Assembly (NCBI RefSeq): GCF_034190915.1
Contig: NW_026947502.1
Coordinates: forward strand, 5,626,785-5,690,784
DNA length: 64,000 nt
Reading direction: 5' to 3'
Origin: Cavia porcellus
Lineage: Eukaryota; Chordata; Mammalia; Rodentia; Caviidae
Part shown: piece by piece, positions 34,516 through 44,533 of the stretch
How positions within the stretch are numbered: position 1 is the stretch's first letter
Layout: every line of letters starts with the position of its first letter
Position numbers and translations under genes: made by a program
The notes under the pieces: model-generated
Database searches by the model: none
What the model was told of the DNA's origin: nothing
Seen by the model: only the letters and a program-made list of their open reading frames with translations

Positions 34516-34838
34516 TAGGTGATAAATATCCCACAAAGTCCATGTACTAACAGCTCTGTCACCAGCCTGCAGCACTGTTACAAGAGCTGATGGAAAACCC
34601 TAAGGAGAAGGGGCCTGGTGGAGGAAGTTATGTCAATGGGGACATGACCTTGAAGGGGAGACTAGGACACCCCTCCACCACCCCTCCTTCCATGATGTGT
34701 TGACTCCCTACAGGTCCAAAGCAATACGGCCAACTGATCGTGGACTGAAAGTTCCACAACAGGGAGCCCAAATAAACGTTTCCTCCTTAAGAGTTGATTC
34801 GTTCAGACACTTTATCACAGTGATGGAAAACTAATCCA
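34516..34838 (+). mobile_element. MaLR-like LTR, decayed
   Basis: 'ggtgataaatatcccacaaa' and 'gtccatgtactaacagctct' are followed by 'gtcaccagcctgcagcactg', 'ggcctggtggaggaagttat', 'catgaccttgaagggga', 'tcgtggactgaaagtt' and 'gcccaaataaacgtttcctc' with its poly(A) signal. It closes with 'tcacagtgatggaaaactaa'. The order matches the same rodent/mammal MaLR-like LTR type as 10506-10895. Confidence 0.65.
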
Positions 34839-34844
34839 CTAGAC

Positions 34845-35195
34845 AAACAGATCACTTTTAAAAGAGATAGGAAAAAAAATAAAAAATAAAAAAAAACAGA
34901 TAGGAAAATGTTAAATACCCACAATGGAAAAGTATACAGCTAATAAGAGTCACAAAGAGTTTGAAATAGCGCACAAAGTGGTTATGACAAAATCTTAACA
35001 GAAAACAAATAGGATACAAAATTATATATACTGTGTGCTTCACATGATGTAAAATACTTAAGGAAATGTACTAAATGTTAATAGTGACACATCGGGTGAC
35101 ATTTATCTGTATTTAACAACTTACTTACAATAGATAAAAGTTGCCCTCATTATCTTAATTATGTAAGTGTTTTCAAAAAGTGTTTTAAATAACCA
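34845..35195 (+). mobile_element. Old L1 3'-end fragment
   Basis: 'ataggaaaatgttaaatacc', 'aggatacaaaattatatata', 'ctgtgtgcttcacatgatgt' and 'aaatgtactaaatgttaata' follow the 3' end of old mammalian L1 (L1M/HAL1-like). No reading frame survives. Confidence 0.5.
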
Positions 35196-35700
35196 AACTA
35201 TAGGTATGTAATAACAGCCCCTTAAGGATGTCATACCCAACTCCAGTACCTCCCCCAAAACAACCACTTTTCCACTTACTTTGCTGGTTTCTCATGTACA
35301 TGGAAAAATAAAGTTATGTTCATGGAAGGTTTTTAACATAAATAGTATGCTTCACGAATTACCACGTAACCTCACTTTTTAACTTAATAAAGTTGTGGAT
35401 CTTTCTATAACACCATACACATATACAGATTAAGGATTTTTCAGCTCGACTAGTTGGCTCTAGTATGGCTATTTCTCCACTTATTTAATATTCAGGACTT
35501 TAAGGCCGCTTCTACTTTGTCTTTGCTAAAAACAAATTGCAGTGAACAATCACATAGCTATCTCTCTGTCCATATGGAAGACTGTTTCCAGAAGAGACAC
35601 TATGAAGCAAAATTTCTACTGGACTTTAGATGGTTTAAAGGTTCCCATATACACATCAGACCTCCCCAAACTCTCATGGCTACTTTAGGAAAAACTAGAG
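35196..35700 (-). mobile_element. Possible old L1 fragment, opposite orientation
   Basis: The plus strand has 'gctatttctccacttattta', 'aaattgcagtgaacaatcac' and 'agagacactatgaagcaaaa', patterns seen on the reverse strand of old L1 elements. The evidence is weak; it may be an unrelated AT-rich relic. Confidence 0.3.
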
Positions 35701-36477
35701 GTCTTGGCTGGTCAGTGGACTGGGGCAATAGGGGGGTCCACCTTCCGTAGGGTCCTCAGGGCAGCTGAATGACTGGCCAGCAGCCAGGAACATAGACCTC
35801 CACATCTGCACTCCCAGATCAAATCATTCTTCCTGGTTCAAGTCATCACTAGCAGCATCACTTTTGCATTCAAATAATAAAAAATGCATAGGCTGGGAAG
35901 AAATTTTCTGAGAGAGAGCCCACCTCTCACTGAAGCCTACACAGACTTCTCAGGCAGAAAAGAATTGGTTCCTCTCGAGAACTGGTCCTTTGGGGGCTGA
36001 GAAGCCATGCATTTTAATGTTCTAGGTACTCAATATATGTTCCTAGGAAGGAACGTAACCTGCTCTAGAGTATGTTCGTTCTGCTTTCGGAGGAAATCTT
36101 GTCTTCAGCAGCAGAAATAATGTGGATGGATCCCACCATAGCTCTCTCTGGACCTTATGCTCCAAAAGGGTCCCCAGGAGTTTTCAGCTATAGAAAGAAG
36201 CCTGGATGGAGTGATGTCCTCTGTATACCTTCCAGGGTGGGTTCAGGGGGGCCTCTGGCCCTCATGTTCCAGGCAAAGCTCTCTCTGTAGGAGAGATGAC
36301 CCATAGAGCAGGTGGACCTTCGTCCTCCCAGCCCTGATTGCTTTCATTCCAAAATAAAGACCTAGATCCAGAGCGAGGCAGACATCTGCCTGAGACCTCA
36401 CCCAGGTTCCTCCCACGTGGCTCCTCTAACGAAGCCCACACTGGAAACTGCCCAGTAGAGAGGAAGGCCGGGCATGA
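35701..36477. other. Unique sequence, no gene recognised
   Basis: Short frames only. A 72-codon plus frame at 36072-36290 has no motif. Confidence 0.45.
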
Positions 36478-37065
36478 GAAGCTGAGATAAGGTACAAAGC
36501 GACATCATAAATAGACACTTAGAATCTGGTAATCTGAGGAGCTCTTTTGAAGGTAACTTTGCAAAAATAACAACCTTAGTTACGTACCTACAGCCTTGTT
36601 TTGAAAGCCTGTATTGTCATTGTTTTGGGCTCTTCGTTATTTTTATTTGTCCCTTTTATTTCTTGTTTTTCTTGTATTTTTTTGTTTTCCCTCTAATACA
36701 GAAAGGATAAATGTACATGTATAGGCATGTCTAGATCGTCTCCTAAAGAGTTTACAGGAATTGATTTCCTACATGTGATGGAATCAACAGCTATTTTGAA
36801 GAAAATGAGACATTATGGTAACCACTGCTGATTTTCTATCATCTTGTTTTTAAGCCCAATAATGCTTTTATTCTGTTTTGATTGGTTTTAGTCTGTTTTG
36901 TATTATTTGATTTCAGTATGTGTGAAGCTATTTTGAAAAAAACAAGAGATGATTTCCTATTGTCTTGTTTTGAAATCCTGTGTGTTTGCATTGTTTTGTT
37001 CTGATCTGCTTTGTTCTATTTTGTTTTGTCTTGTTTCATTCTCTTTAAAATAAAAAAAGACACCT
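36478..37065 (+). mobile_element. L1 3' UTR with three tandem units
   Basis: Three diverged units each carry an 'agctNTTTTGAA' start, a 'catcttgttttNaa.cc' middle and a T/G-rich end. They start near 36540, 36788 and 36925. The first matches the L1 3' UTR at about 16173-16340 ('ctattttgaaggtaact', 'cttggtttgcaatcctat'). The element ends in 'tctctttaaaataaaaaaa' near 37058. Nothing of ORF2 is recognisable, so the copy is truncated within or near the 3' UTR. Confidence 0.68.
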
Positions 37066-37079
37066 GGATTCAGGAGAGG

Positions 37080-37859
37080 TGTTATGGTTTGATAACTAGT
37101 GGTCAACTTAACGCCAGCTGGATTACATCAGCATGCATTGAGAGAAGATGCTTCACCTGAGGAGGGTTGCCAGGATAAATAGGTGGAGAAGAAGAGAGGT
37201 TTGGAGAGGGATTGAGGCGTTATGGAGGCATTGTTAGTTCTATAAGTTGCTGTCTGAGCTGCTGGTTCTCCTGGAGAAGCTTTGGTCTTCACATCGAGCA
37301 TTGCTTCCTGGCTCCGGAGGGGAAGACATGTGCTGCCTGGTCTCCAGGGTGAACTCCTCACGCTGCTTCCTGGCACGTTCCCGACTGTGCTTGTCGTCGG
37401 AGAAGCTCGGGGCCTCCGTGTTGTTGAGGACAGCTGTGGAGCCTTTCAGGACAGCCCCGCTCTTTGTTGTGAGTGTGACTTCTCAGCTCCAGTGTAGAAC
37501 CCTCATCCCACTAGCACAGCTCCTTTATCCTGCTGGCATGGACTTTCTGGCTTCCACCGCTGACCCTTGGGTCTTCCCGGCACGAATCCGTAAAAGAGAC
37601 TGGCGTGAGTCCTTCTTGTGGGCTCTGGACTTCCAGTTGGACTCATGGAGGCATTGTCCTGAGCTCTGGGTTTTTATCTGGACTCATGTGGGACATTGCC
37701 ATGGGGTTTAGACTCTTGACTAAATAATCTATGTCGTTGGTGTTGCGGATAGATTTCCTGCATTCTCCTGTGTTAACTTTCAGTGACCATTATAAAAATA
37801 TTATAAACTCCATGTCCTGACCTGAGTTGTTCTCTGTGTAATAACCCTGGACTACAACA
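37080..37859 (+). mobile_element. 780-bp solo LTR with 5-bp target duplication
   Basis: The unit starts TGTTATGGTTTGATAACTAG and ends GGACTACAACA. The pentamer agagg lies directly outside both ends (37075-37079 and 37860-37864), a perfect 5-bp duplication of the size made by ERVL/MaLR-class integrases. An imperfect internal duplication covers about 37619-37657 and 37660-37700 ('ggactcatg.aggcattgtc' / 'ggactcatgtgggacattgc'). No internal proviral sequence is adjacent. The 154-codon frame at 37247-37711 lies inside the LTR, has no retroviral or cellular domain and is not called. Family not identified. Confidence 0.75.
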
Positions 37860-37864
37860 AGAGG

Positions 37865-38166
37865 CTACTTCTCGCATCTTGGTGGGACACAACACAACCT
37901 AAAGAGGAGGACCACTGAGGCACCACCAGCTCCCCATCCCCATTTGGAACTTTGGATCCACTTGAGCACATTCTAAAACAGAACCCATGCTGTCAAACTA
38001 CTGACCCTCAGAGCAGACCCCAAATCCAGCTCCCTGGCTCCCCTCCTAGTCCAAGCCCTCACCCTTCTCCCAGGAGACCGCAGCAGCATCTGAGCTCAGC
38101 GCCCTGCATCCTCTCCCGTTCCCTAATGGTCCACTCTCTGCACAGTGATCAGAAAGCTCTTTCCTT

Positions 38167-38221
<55 letters not shown>

Positions 38222-39194
38222 TATAAAATTATACAATGTTATTTCCTTGCCTGAAAACTTCTAGTAATTTCCCACTGCTCCTGGAAAAATTGCAATTTTG
38301 CACAGCCTCCAGGACCCCAAATGATGGCACACACCTGCCCATGCTCCATTCTGGCTCTGTGGCTCCCTGCTGTTCCTTCACCTGGAAAAGACTTGGGATC
38401 CACAGAAGGTTCCACAGAAGCAGAGCCCAAGAAAAGGCCCATGTGAAAGTTGTTTATCAGTGAAATGTTCCCACGAAAAGCCCCCATGGATTTGAGCAAG
38501 TAGGACCTGGAGGGGAAGGAAGCTCGGGGAACAGGGACTGCCCAGTGGTAACTTCAATCCTCAAGAAAAGCCCAGAAACAGTAGAGGTGACTCCTGGAGC
38601 AGGGGGTGCAGCCGATGTACACCCCTGCAGCATCAGCCATGAGTTAAGGCTGCCCCAAACATGACGAAAGTTCCCAGGTGTCTCCTGCTCCCTGTGGAGA
38701 GACAGGGGGCTCAGCAGCCTGAGGTTAATCTACCAGCAAAGAGCCAGAAGCCAGGACAGGGACATTGGGAGGTGGCGCACATGAGCAGGGGAATGGGATT
38801 CGGGGATGTGAGTGGAGTGGCACCCACGAGATCTCTGTGCCTCCCTGGTGACTTCCTCCCTCCTTTTATCCAAGAGTCTACTCCAGCCTCTCTACAGGTC
38901 CCACCGGCCTGCGATGACCTTCCTGCCACCCTGCAGCCTCCACGACCCTACTCCACCTCAGCACGGCTGATGGGCCAAACCGCCATGTTCCTGTTTCTGC
39001 TTTCCTCCCATGTCCTGGCAGTGTCATCCACTGGACCGGCAGGGTGAGGACCTGGCTGGCCTGGTTCTTATTGTGTCCCCAACACTCAGCACAAGACACG
39101 TTTTGAGCACTTTTTGTTGGTGCCTCCTGGCTCATGTTTGGGCACATTTTACATAGCTTTTTATCTATTTAAATTCCATATGCACCTGTAATAT
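37865..39194. other. Unique or L2-like sequence, no gene recognised
   Basis: The C/T-rich interval 38000-38330, including 'ttccttgcctgaaaacttct' and 'agtaatttcccactgctcct', resembles an old L2 3' region interrupted by the CA array, at low confidence. The 128-codon plus frame at 38661-39047 has no domain. Confidence 0.4.
38169..38217 (+). repeat. (CA)n microsatellite
   Basis: An uninterrupted CA array of about 24 units. It accounts for the His/Thr run in the overlapping 100-codon frame. Confidence 0.97.
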
Positions 39195-39345
39195 TTGCTA
39201 CTATAAGTTCCTTACAACTCACTTAATTCCCAGAATAACCCAGTAAACAGATACTAATATTATCCTCAGTTTGTCCTCGGAACAGAGACTTGGGGGTTCT
39301 GGTAACTTGTTCACAAGCTAGGAGAAGGCGGAGCTGGGCGTCCAG
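39195..39345 (-). mobile_element. MIR relic, reverse
   Basis: 'cacttaattcccagaataac', 'ccagtaaacagatactaata', 'ttatcctcagtttgtcctcg' and 'tggtaacttgttcacaagct' follow the reverse-strand MIR consensus. Confidence 0.45.
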
Positions 39346-40111
39346 CCCGCAACAAATGCTTCCAGTTGCTTGTGCTAAGCCTGAGCTGTCTGGAGATGAC
39401 CTGCCCCAAAGTAGGCAGCAGCGTCCTCTGCTGGGGAGGAAACTGTGGCTTGAGTGGGGCTGCAGCTTCTCCCAAACTCCAGAACGGGTGGAGAGTGAAG
39501 CCCGCATTGTGACCCCAAAGCCTTCTCCCCCACTCCATGAGAGGTATCATAGGATTCCTTACCCCACTCTCTGTGTCCCCTCCAATGATCTTAGCCTTCT
39601 GCACTGGCCCCTGTGAGCATTTCTAGCCTGCTCCCCAGGGAGGGATATGCTGCCCCACAGCCAAGGAAGTTTCTCTCCCTCTCTCGTCCCACCAATGTCA
39701 CACATCACTAGGTGGTCCAAGCTGTGGGACCAAAGAGATCCAGACATTCTGCAGCCCTCAGCGTGGTGCAAGGAGCTGCTGCTTGTCAGAGGCAGAACAA
39801 TATTCACAAAAGGCAGCGTTCCATTAGGAAGTTGGTTTTCTAGAAGCAAAATGCAGAGTAATGTCATTAGAGATTGCGAAAGGCAGTGGGGGCTGGACAA
39901 TAGTCTTGTGGGGAAGAATAAATTCTGCGCTCCACAACACAGTAGGATGGTCATAATTCCAAGCAACTTAGCGTGTTTTATAGAGTTAGAGGAGAGGAGT
40001 TTGTAGACACAACTGTTTAAAAAGAGGGAAATGTTAGCAAACTTAATTTGATCATTATACACTGCATATATGCATAGAATTATCTACTGTATCCATAGAT
40101 CTGTACAATTA
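39346..40111. other. Unique sequence, no gene recognised
   Basis: Overlapping frames of 97-167 codons on both strands (39290-40062) are the longest cluster here but have no recognisable domain. The 167-codon minus frame at 39559-40062 has low-complexity segments and no splice context. Confidence 0.4.
39417..39434 (-). promoter_or_regulatory. CTCF-like binding motif, reverse
   Basis: On the minus strand CCAGCAGAGGACGCTGC differs from the CTCF core CCAGCAGRGGGCGCTG at one position (A for G). Its orientation is opposite to the motifs at 13.2 and 14.4 kb. Confidence 0.45.
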
Positions 40112-40127
40112 GGATGTGTCTATTTTT
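40112..40127 (+). repeat. Target-site duplication, left copy
   Basis: ggatgtgtctattttt is repeated exactly at 41161-41176 and brackets the minus-strand L1. The T-rich end fits an L1 endonuclease cut (TTTT/A type) for a minus-strand insertion. Confidence 0.92.
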
Positions 40128-41160
40128 TCTATTTTTTAAATTTTATTTCAGAAGAAAAAGAAAAAACAGAAAAAGGGTACAAGTTATACAGAATTTCAGA
40201 AAAAATAAACAGTAGGAAATCACTAGCTAATGGATTACATATTGTCATCTTAGAAATAGTTGTTCAAGTTACAAAATTAAAGCATATAAAGTGGACATTC
40301 AGACAATGAGACTGCAAACAGTTCTGTTCAATGATCCAACAAAACTCAGTAATATGGTTATCTATCTTATACACGTAAATATACATGCAGTTATATCCTT
40401 TAGAGCACTTTCTTTTCCTCTCTTTTGTACAATGACAATTGTACATTTTGGGTTTTATTACTCCCACAGTTCTTATTATTTTTTTTGAAGAGAATAAAAC
40501 CGAATGAGATATAACAAAACAGTCAGTCAAATCAAAAGGATGGACATAATACATAATGTAAAAACAAAATACAAGGTGATCAACAACAGTTACCATAATG
40601 CCTCTTGCTATCTTAAAAAGAATTGCCTATATCATCAGTTATAATAAAATTGAACAAAACAGTAAAGAACAAAACCAATAAAACCAAAACATTGGAGACA
40701 TTACAGGACTTCAAAAGAAGATAATAGTCATAATGGGCATCATAATGAATCTTATTGTCTTCACAGTTGTTGCCTATACTCTCAAACTTGGTACCCAGGT
40801 CGATGCAGGGCTCCCCGCCTGTCCCGCTCTCAACTCTGTTCTCCGATTCCCACTCTCAGAGCTTTCGCGTCTCTCTCCCTGTTGTGCCAATTTGGACCCA
40901 GCAGTGGCGGCAAGAAATTCAAATTGCGGTTTCCATAGGTGTGAGTTCCAGCTTTGGCACTGAGATTTTATCTGTTCTGGTTATAGCACCGGGATTGCAT
41001 TTCCAGTTGGTTTCTCTCAGCTTAGTTTGTTTCTGGGTCAGCAGGGTATATCTCCCCTTGTTAGGACTCCTCACACCACACCATTCCTGGATTGTAAGCT
41101 GGCTAACTCAGAGAGCCTCTATAGCTTCTGTTATCTATCCCCCATGTTCTCCCGGAAGTC
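40128..41160 (-). mobile_element. ORF-less L1: 5' UTR joined to 3' UTR
   Basis: On the minus strand the element starts exactly at 41160 with GACTTCCGGGAGAACATGGG, the start expected of a full-length L1 5' UTR. About 370-420 bp later it passes directly into L1 3' UTR sequence. That 3' part has two tandem units resembling those at 36.5-37.05 kb: 'cattatgatgcccattatga' ... 'tcttttgaagtcctgtaatg', then 'gcattatggtaactgttgtt' ... 'ccttgtattttg'. It ends in an A-rich tail next to 40128. ORF1 and ORF2 are absent. The whole is bracketed by a perfect 16-bp target duplication, so it inserted as one unit in this deleted form. The junction lies at roughly 40745-40790. Frames such as the 153-codon plus frame at 40755-41216 are antisense to it. 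Confidence 0.8.
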
Positions 41161-41176
41161 GGATGTGTCTATTTTT
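41161..41176 (+). repeat. Target-site duplication, right copy
   Basis: Exact copy of 40112-40127. The first base follows immediately after the L1 5' end, so no extra or missing base is visible at the 5' junction. Confidence 0.92.
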
Positions 41177-42814
41177 AAAAAATAAAAAATGTGCCCATTT
41201 CAAACCAAATTCATAGCTGTTAAGCAGTTGTATGTGCAATGTGTGTGTCTGTGTTTCTGTATATGTGTGATATGTGTGATATATGTGTCTCTGTGTGGGT
41301 GGGTGGGTGTCTGTGGGTGTGTGTTGGAAGGAGAAGGCGGAATCACAGTGACATGCATACGAGCAGATGGGTCACTGATCCCTAACCCACCCTCAGGTTG
41401 GAGACCTCGCTCTAACTCAATCACCAGAGACCGCAGGCTACATGGTACCCAGCAGGCAAGTCAGCTCACCTGGGGCACCCTCACACCCACACACTCAGCC
41501 ACCTGATTCCCGCCACACTGTGTGTGCCCTGCCCATCCACTCAGCTCAGCCTAGAACGCATGCATGCCCGCCCAGCCAGCACGTTCACCTCCTGGCTCAC
41601 CTTGCCGTCAATTATGGAAAGTCCTGAAGACTCACTGGGGGTCACTCAGTACCTTCTAATTAGTGTTGCACGTGATTATCTGAGGCCAGTGATACTAGCT
41701 TTAATTGGTAATTATAATCTCACATACAATATTTAATAATCATTCATAATACAGGAAATGTGATTAAGGTCAGAGCATTTTTCTTGGATTCCCACACGGT
41801 TTCCTTAAAGGCTCAGCTGGGTTTATTCCAAGCAGGAGTGAATCCAGTTGACCCAGTTCCCCACCAACCTCCCCTGCTCTGAAACGCTCACGAGCAGTTC
41901 CTGGAAATGGGCAAAGGCCACAGACAGATGAGTCACAAAAAAGGAAACACAAGTGGCAACAAATCTGCAGGAAAATAATTGGCCTCACTAGGAATCAAGA
42001 AATAGTCATTTAAATAAGACGCCGTTCCTTTCATCAAATTGGCAAAGGCTTGCTTGACGACTGTAATTCTGCTGCTGTTAATTTAAAAGGAAAAGTGTCT
42101 GGGCCATGACAACCTTGTCTGCCTCCTTCTTCCCCCATCTGAAAATGCACCTGTCCCACAAGGAACCACGGTTCAGCTGCTGTGGTCAAGCAGGAGGGTT
42201 TGGAGCTCTGAGTTCAGTCTTTCTGTCACTGCCAGCTACAGACAACAGCCAGAAGTAGAGCTCCGACCCAAGACAGGCAGGTCACAGACATTCTCAGCTG
42301 CCCTTGGCGACTGGTCAGGGACAGGCGCCTGACCTGGCCAAGGTAATACAGTTCCACCCCGTGATCCTCCCGCCCGGTGTCAGCAAACTCCAGTCCCTCT
42401 CAGCGGAGAGCTGGGTGGCACGGGCCACGACAGCCAGCAGCAGCCAGGCCCAATGAGCTCACTAGTGCACAAAAGCAGGTTTGCACAACCCAAGAGCTTG
42501 ACTAACAGAGCCGGCTGGTACTTCTGTCACATGGGTTCCCAGGCCTGTCCCACGCAGAAATGCTGGTAATTTGTCTGAGTTCCCACTCCATGCCACCAAG
42601 AGGGTGAGGCCTAAGACCAGCAAGAAACTGGGCCATCACTTTCCACTGGAGAGGAGGGACCACCCTACCTGTCAGAGAGCTGGGGGAGGCGGCCCAAGGA
42701 ACACTCTTCCATGAGAGCTGGAGTACAGCTTTCCAACATCATCCTCAGCCTCGGTACCACCGCCCGCTCACACAGAAGACCGAAAGGTTCAGATTTTGAG
42801 AAATAATTTCCAAA
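41177..42814. other. Unique sequence, no gene recognised
   Basis: A TG-rich imperfect repeat lies at about 41233-41330. A candidate conserved element is listed at 41640-41770. No coding exon is recognised. Confidence 0.45.
41640..41770. promoter_or_regulatory. Candidate conserved noncoding element
   Basis: Dense homeodomain-type cores include 'cttctaattagtgttgca', 'ctttaattggtaattataat' and 'tttaataatcattcataata', with an E-box 'gcacgtga' between them. There is no repeat signature. Conservation was not tested; function is inferred from motif clustering alone. Confidence 0.3.
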
Positions 42815-43220
42815 CTCATAGAAAGTCCCACAAGGTACGCTACAGCTCAGCTCTGGAACATCCCCAAAGGTCCCACGTGTTACAGCTCAGTGGCGGGCGC
42901 AAAGCACTATTGGGAGACAGTAAAACTCTTCACAAGCAGGGCCTAGGAGAAGGTTTTAAGTCCTTTGGGCAAGTCCTCAAAGGGCTTGCGGGGCCCCAAG
43001 CTCTCCCTTCTTCCCCCACGTCCTGGCCATGGAGTAAACGATTGCACTGTGGCACGGGTTCCTGCCATTCGTGCCACCCCTTGCCATGCTGGAGTCCTGA
43101 AAGCCACGGGTCCACCCAATCACGGACTGGAACTGCCGAAACTGGGCCCCAATAAACATTCTGTCTTCGTAAGTTTATTTATTTCAGGTATCTGTTACAG
43201 AAATAGGAAGCTGACTAACA
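42815..43220 (+). mobile_element. MaLR-like LTR
   Basis: The 5' part 'catagaaagtcccacaaggt' is decayed. Later come 'gtcctggccatggagtaaac', 'atcacggactggaactgccg', 'ggccccaataaacattctgt' with the poly(A) signal, and the closing 'gaagctgactaaca' at 43220. Several small frames inside it are not genes. Confidence 0.55.
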
Positions 43221-43394
43221 TAAGGTGTTAGAATCCAAGGGAAAAGTAAAATTACTTTCATGGAGTTCCTTTTCCAAGTGCAAAGGAAACAGCAGAAATT
43301 CCTCTGTCCCCTCACGACACTCCACCCACCTTCTCCAATGATGGGCTCACAGGCAGGCCTTCGAAGAGCACCTGCTGTGTTGGTGGACCTGCAT

Positions 43395-43590
43395 TTCCCT
43401 GCCCCACAGTCCCTGAGTTCAAACCCTGCCTCTCTTACTTACTAATACAGTCTTAGGCACCGTGGCTTAATCTCCCTGGACCCTGCTGCATCCTTTGCAT
43501 TATGAGGTTAAATGAAGGAATGTCTTCAGGAGATCAGCCCAGCACTTTGCACCAGAGGATGCTTTAGATAAACGTTAGCCACCGTCCTTA
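43395..43590 (+). mobile_element. MIR relic
   Basis: 'cctgagttcaaaccctgcct', 'ctcttacttactaatacagt', 'gcaccgtggcttaatctccc' and 'attatgaggttaaatgaagg' up to 'ataaacgttagccaccgtcc' give most of the MIR order on the plus strand. Confidence 0.55.
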
Positions 43591-44422
43591 ATAGAACTAA
43601 TTATCAAACAATGCAAGCAGGAAGTAGATGGCCAGGGAACACCTTGGTGAGAAATGGCTTCAGCATTTGAACAGATGGCTTGTTGATATATATGGCTAAC
43701 CTGACCACATACTCATTCTATTTTATGGATGTGTAAACTGAGGCCAGAAACACCAAGTGCTTGCCCCTAAACCCCAATCTCTAAAAGACAAAGCAAACCG
43801 GGATGAAGGTCCCACACCTGTCTTCCCACCACCATTCTTTGAAAAGTACTGGTCAGAGAATGCATTTCACATGCATAAGGCGAGAGAGGCGTCCCTGGCA
43901 CCCCCTTCTGCAACTACAGAGGATAAGTAACCTACCCAAGGTCACACACACAGTGAGAACCCCAAAAAATCCCGAGCTGGTGATACTGATAAGTCATTTC
44001 ACTGCTCTTTTCACTCTCAAGAAAAAGCTTCTGTTATTGTCTGACAGCAAGGCAGAATTAAACAGGAGCCAGTGAAATGGTGATTTTGGGGAGAAGAAAC
44101 ATACAGACCCCAGGGAGACAGAGCCACGAGGATGATGGCAAGCCAGCCCACAGGGAACATATTCCTGCTCTAGAAGGGACAGACCCGTCCCCATCACACA
44201 GTGCACCACCACCTGCTCTGCCTCCTTGCAAAGCTCTCAGCTTCCAGAGCACGATCGGTTTCGCAGACTGCACCAAGCTCTCCCACTGAGGACGCGTGGC
44301 TGAGGACGCTGTGTACTGCAGTCACGGCCACTCTGCCCTATCCCTGCTGACGTCACCTGACCCGCAAGACAGGCAGGCTTGCAGCCCAGAGACCCAGTCC
44401 AGAGACAAACACAGCCTCACTC
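43591..44422. other. Unique sequence with reverse MIR fragments
   Basis: 'ttctattttatggatgtgta' with 'aactgaggccagaaacacca' (43715-43757) and 'ggataagtaacctacccaag' with 'gtcacacacacagtgagaac' (43920-43965) look like pieces of reverse-strand MIR. No gene is recognised. Confidence 0.4.
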
Positions 44423-44435
44423 AAAAAGATACCAG

Positions 44436-44520
44436 AGCTGGAGACTTAGTTGAGTGGCACAAGCACCTGCCTGGCAAGTGCAAGGTCCTGAGTTCGATTC
44501 CCAGGAACAACAACAACAAA
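44436..44520 (+). mobile_element. ID SINE with target duplication
   Basis: A tRNA-like ID unit with pol III promoter boxes: TAGTTGAGTGG (A-box-like, 44447-44457) and GAGTTCGATTCC (B-box-like, about 44490-44501). It ends in an (AAC)n/A-rich tail. Flanks aaaaagataccag (44423-44435) and aaaaagacaccag (44521-44533) differ at one base and form the target duplication. The well-preserved B box suggests a relatively young copy. Confidence 0.87.
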
Positions 44521-44533
44521 AAAAAGACACCAG

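Noticed and set aside
37247..37711. 154-codon frame with a plausible composition
   Set aside because: It lies entirely inside a solo LTR bounded by a target duplication and contains the LTR's internal duplication.
38169..38217. CRISPR-like array considered for regular CA units here and for the minisatellite at 59.8 kb
   Set aside because: There are no unique spacers between repeats. These are eukaryotic simple and tandem repeats, and nothing prokaryotic is present.
39559..40062. 167-codon minus-strand frame
   Set aside because: Leucine/serine-rich with no conserved motif, overlapped by a plus-strand frame of 119 codons. It ends near AT-rich DNA with no exon boundary.
44436..44520. Possible tRNA gene
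   Set aside because: It has pol III A and B boxes, but it is an ID SINE with an A-rich tail and target duplication. No cloverleaf anticodon arm is apparent.
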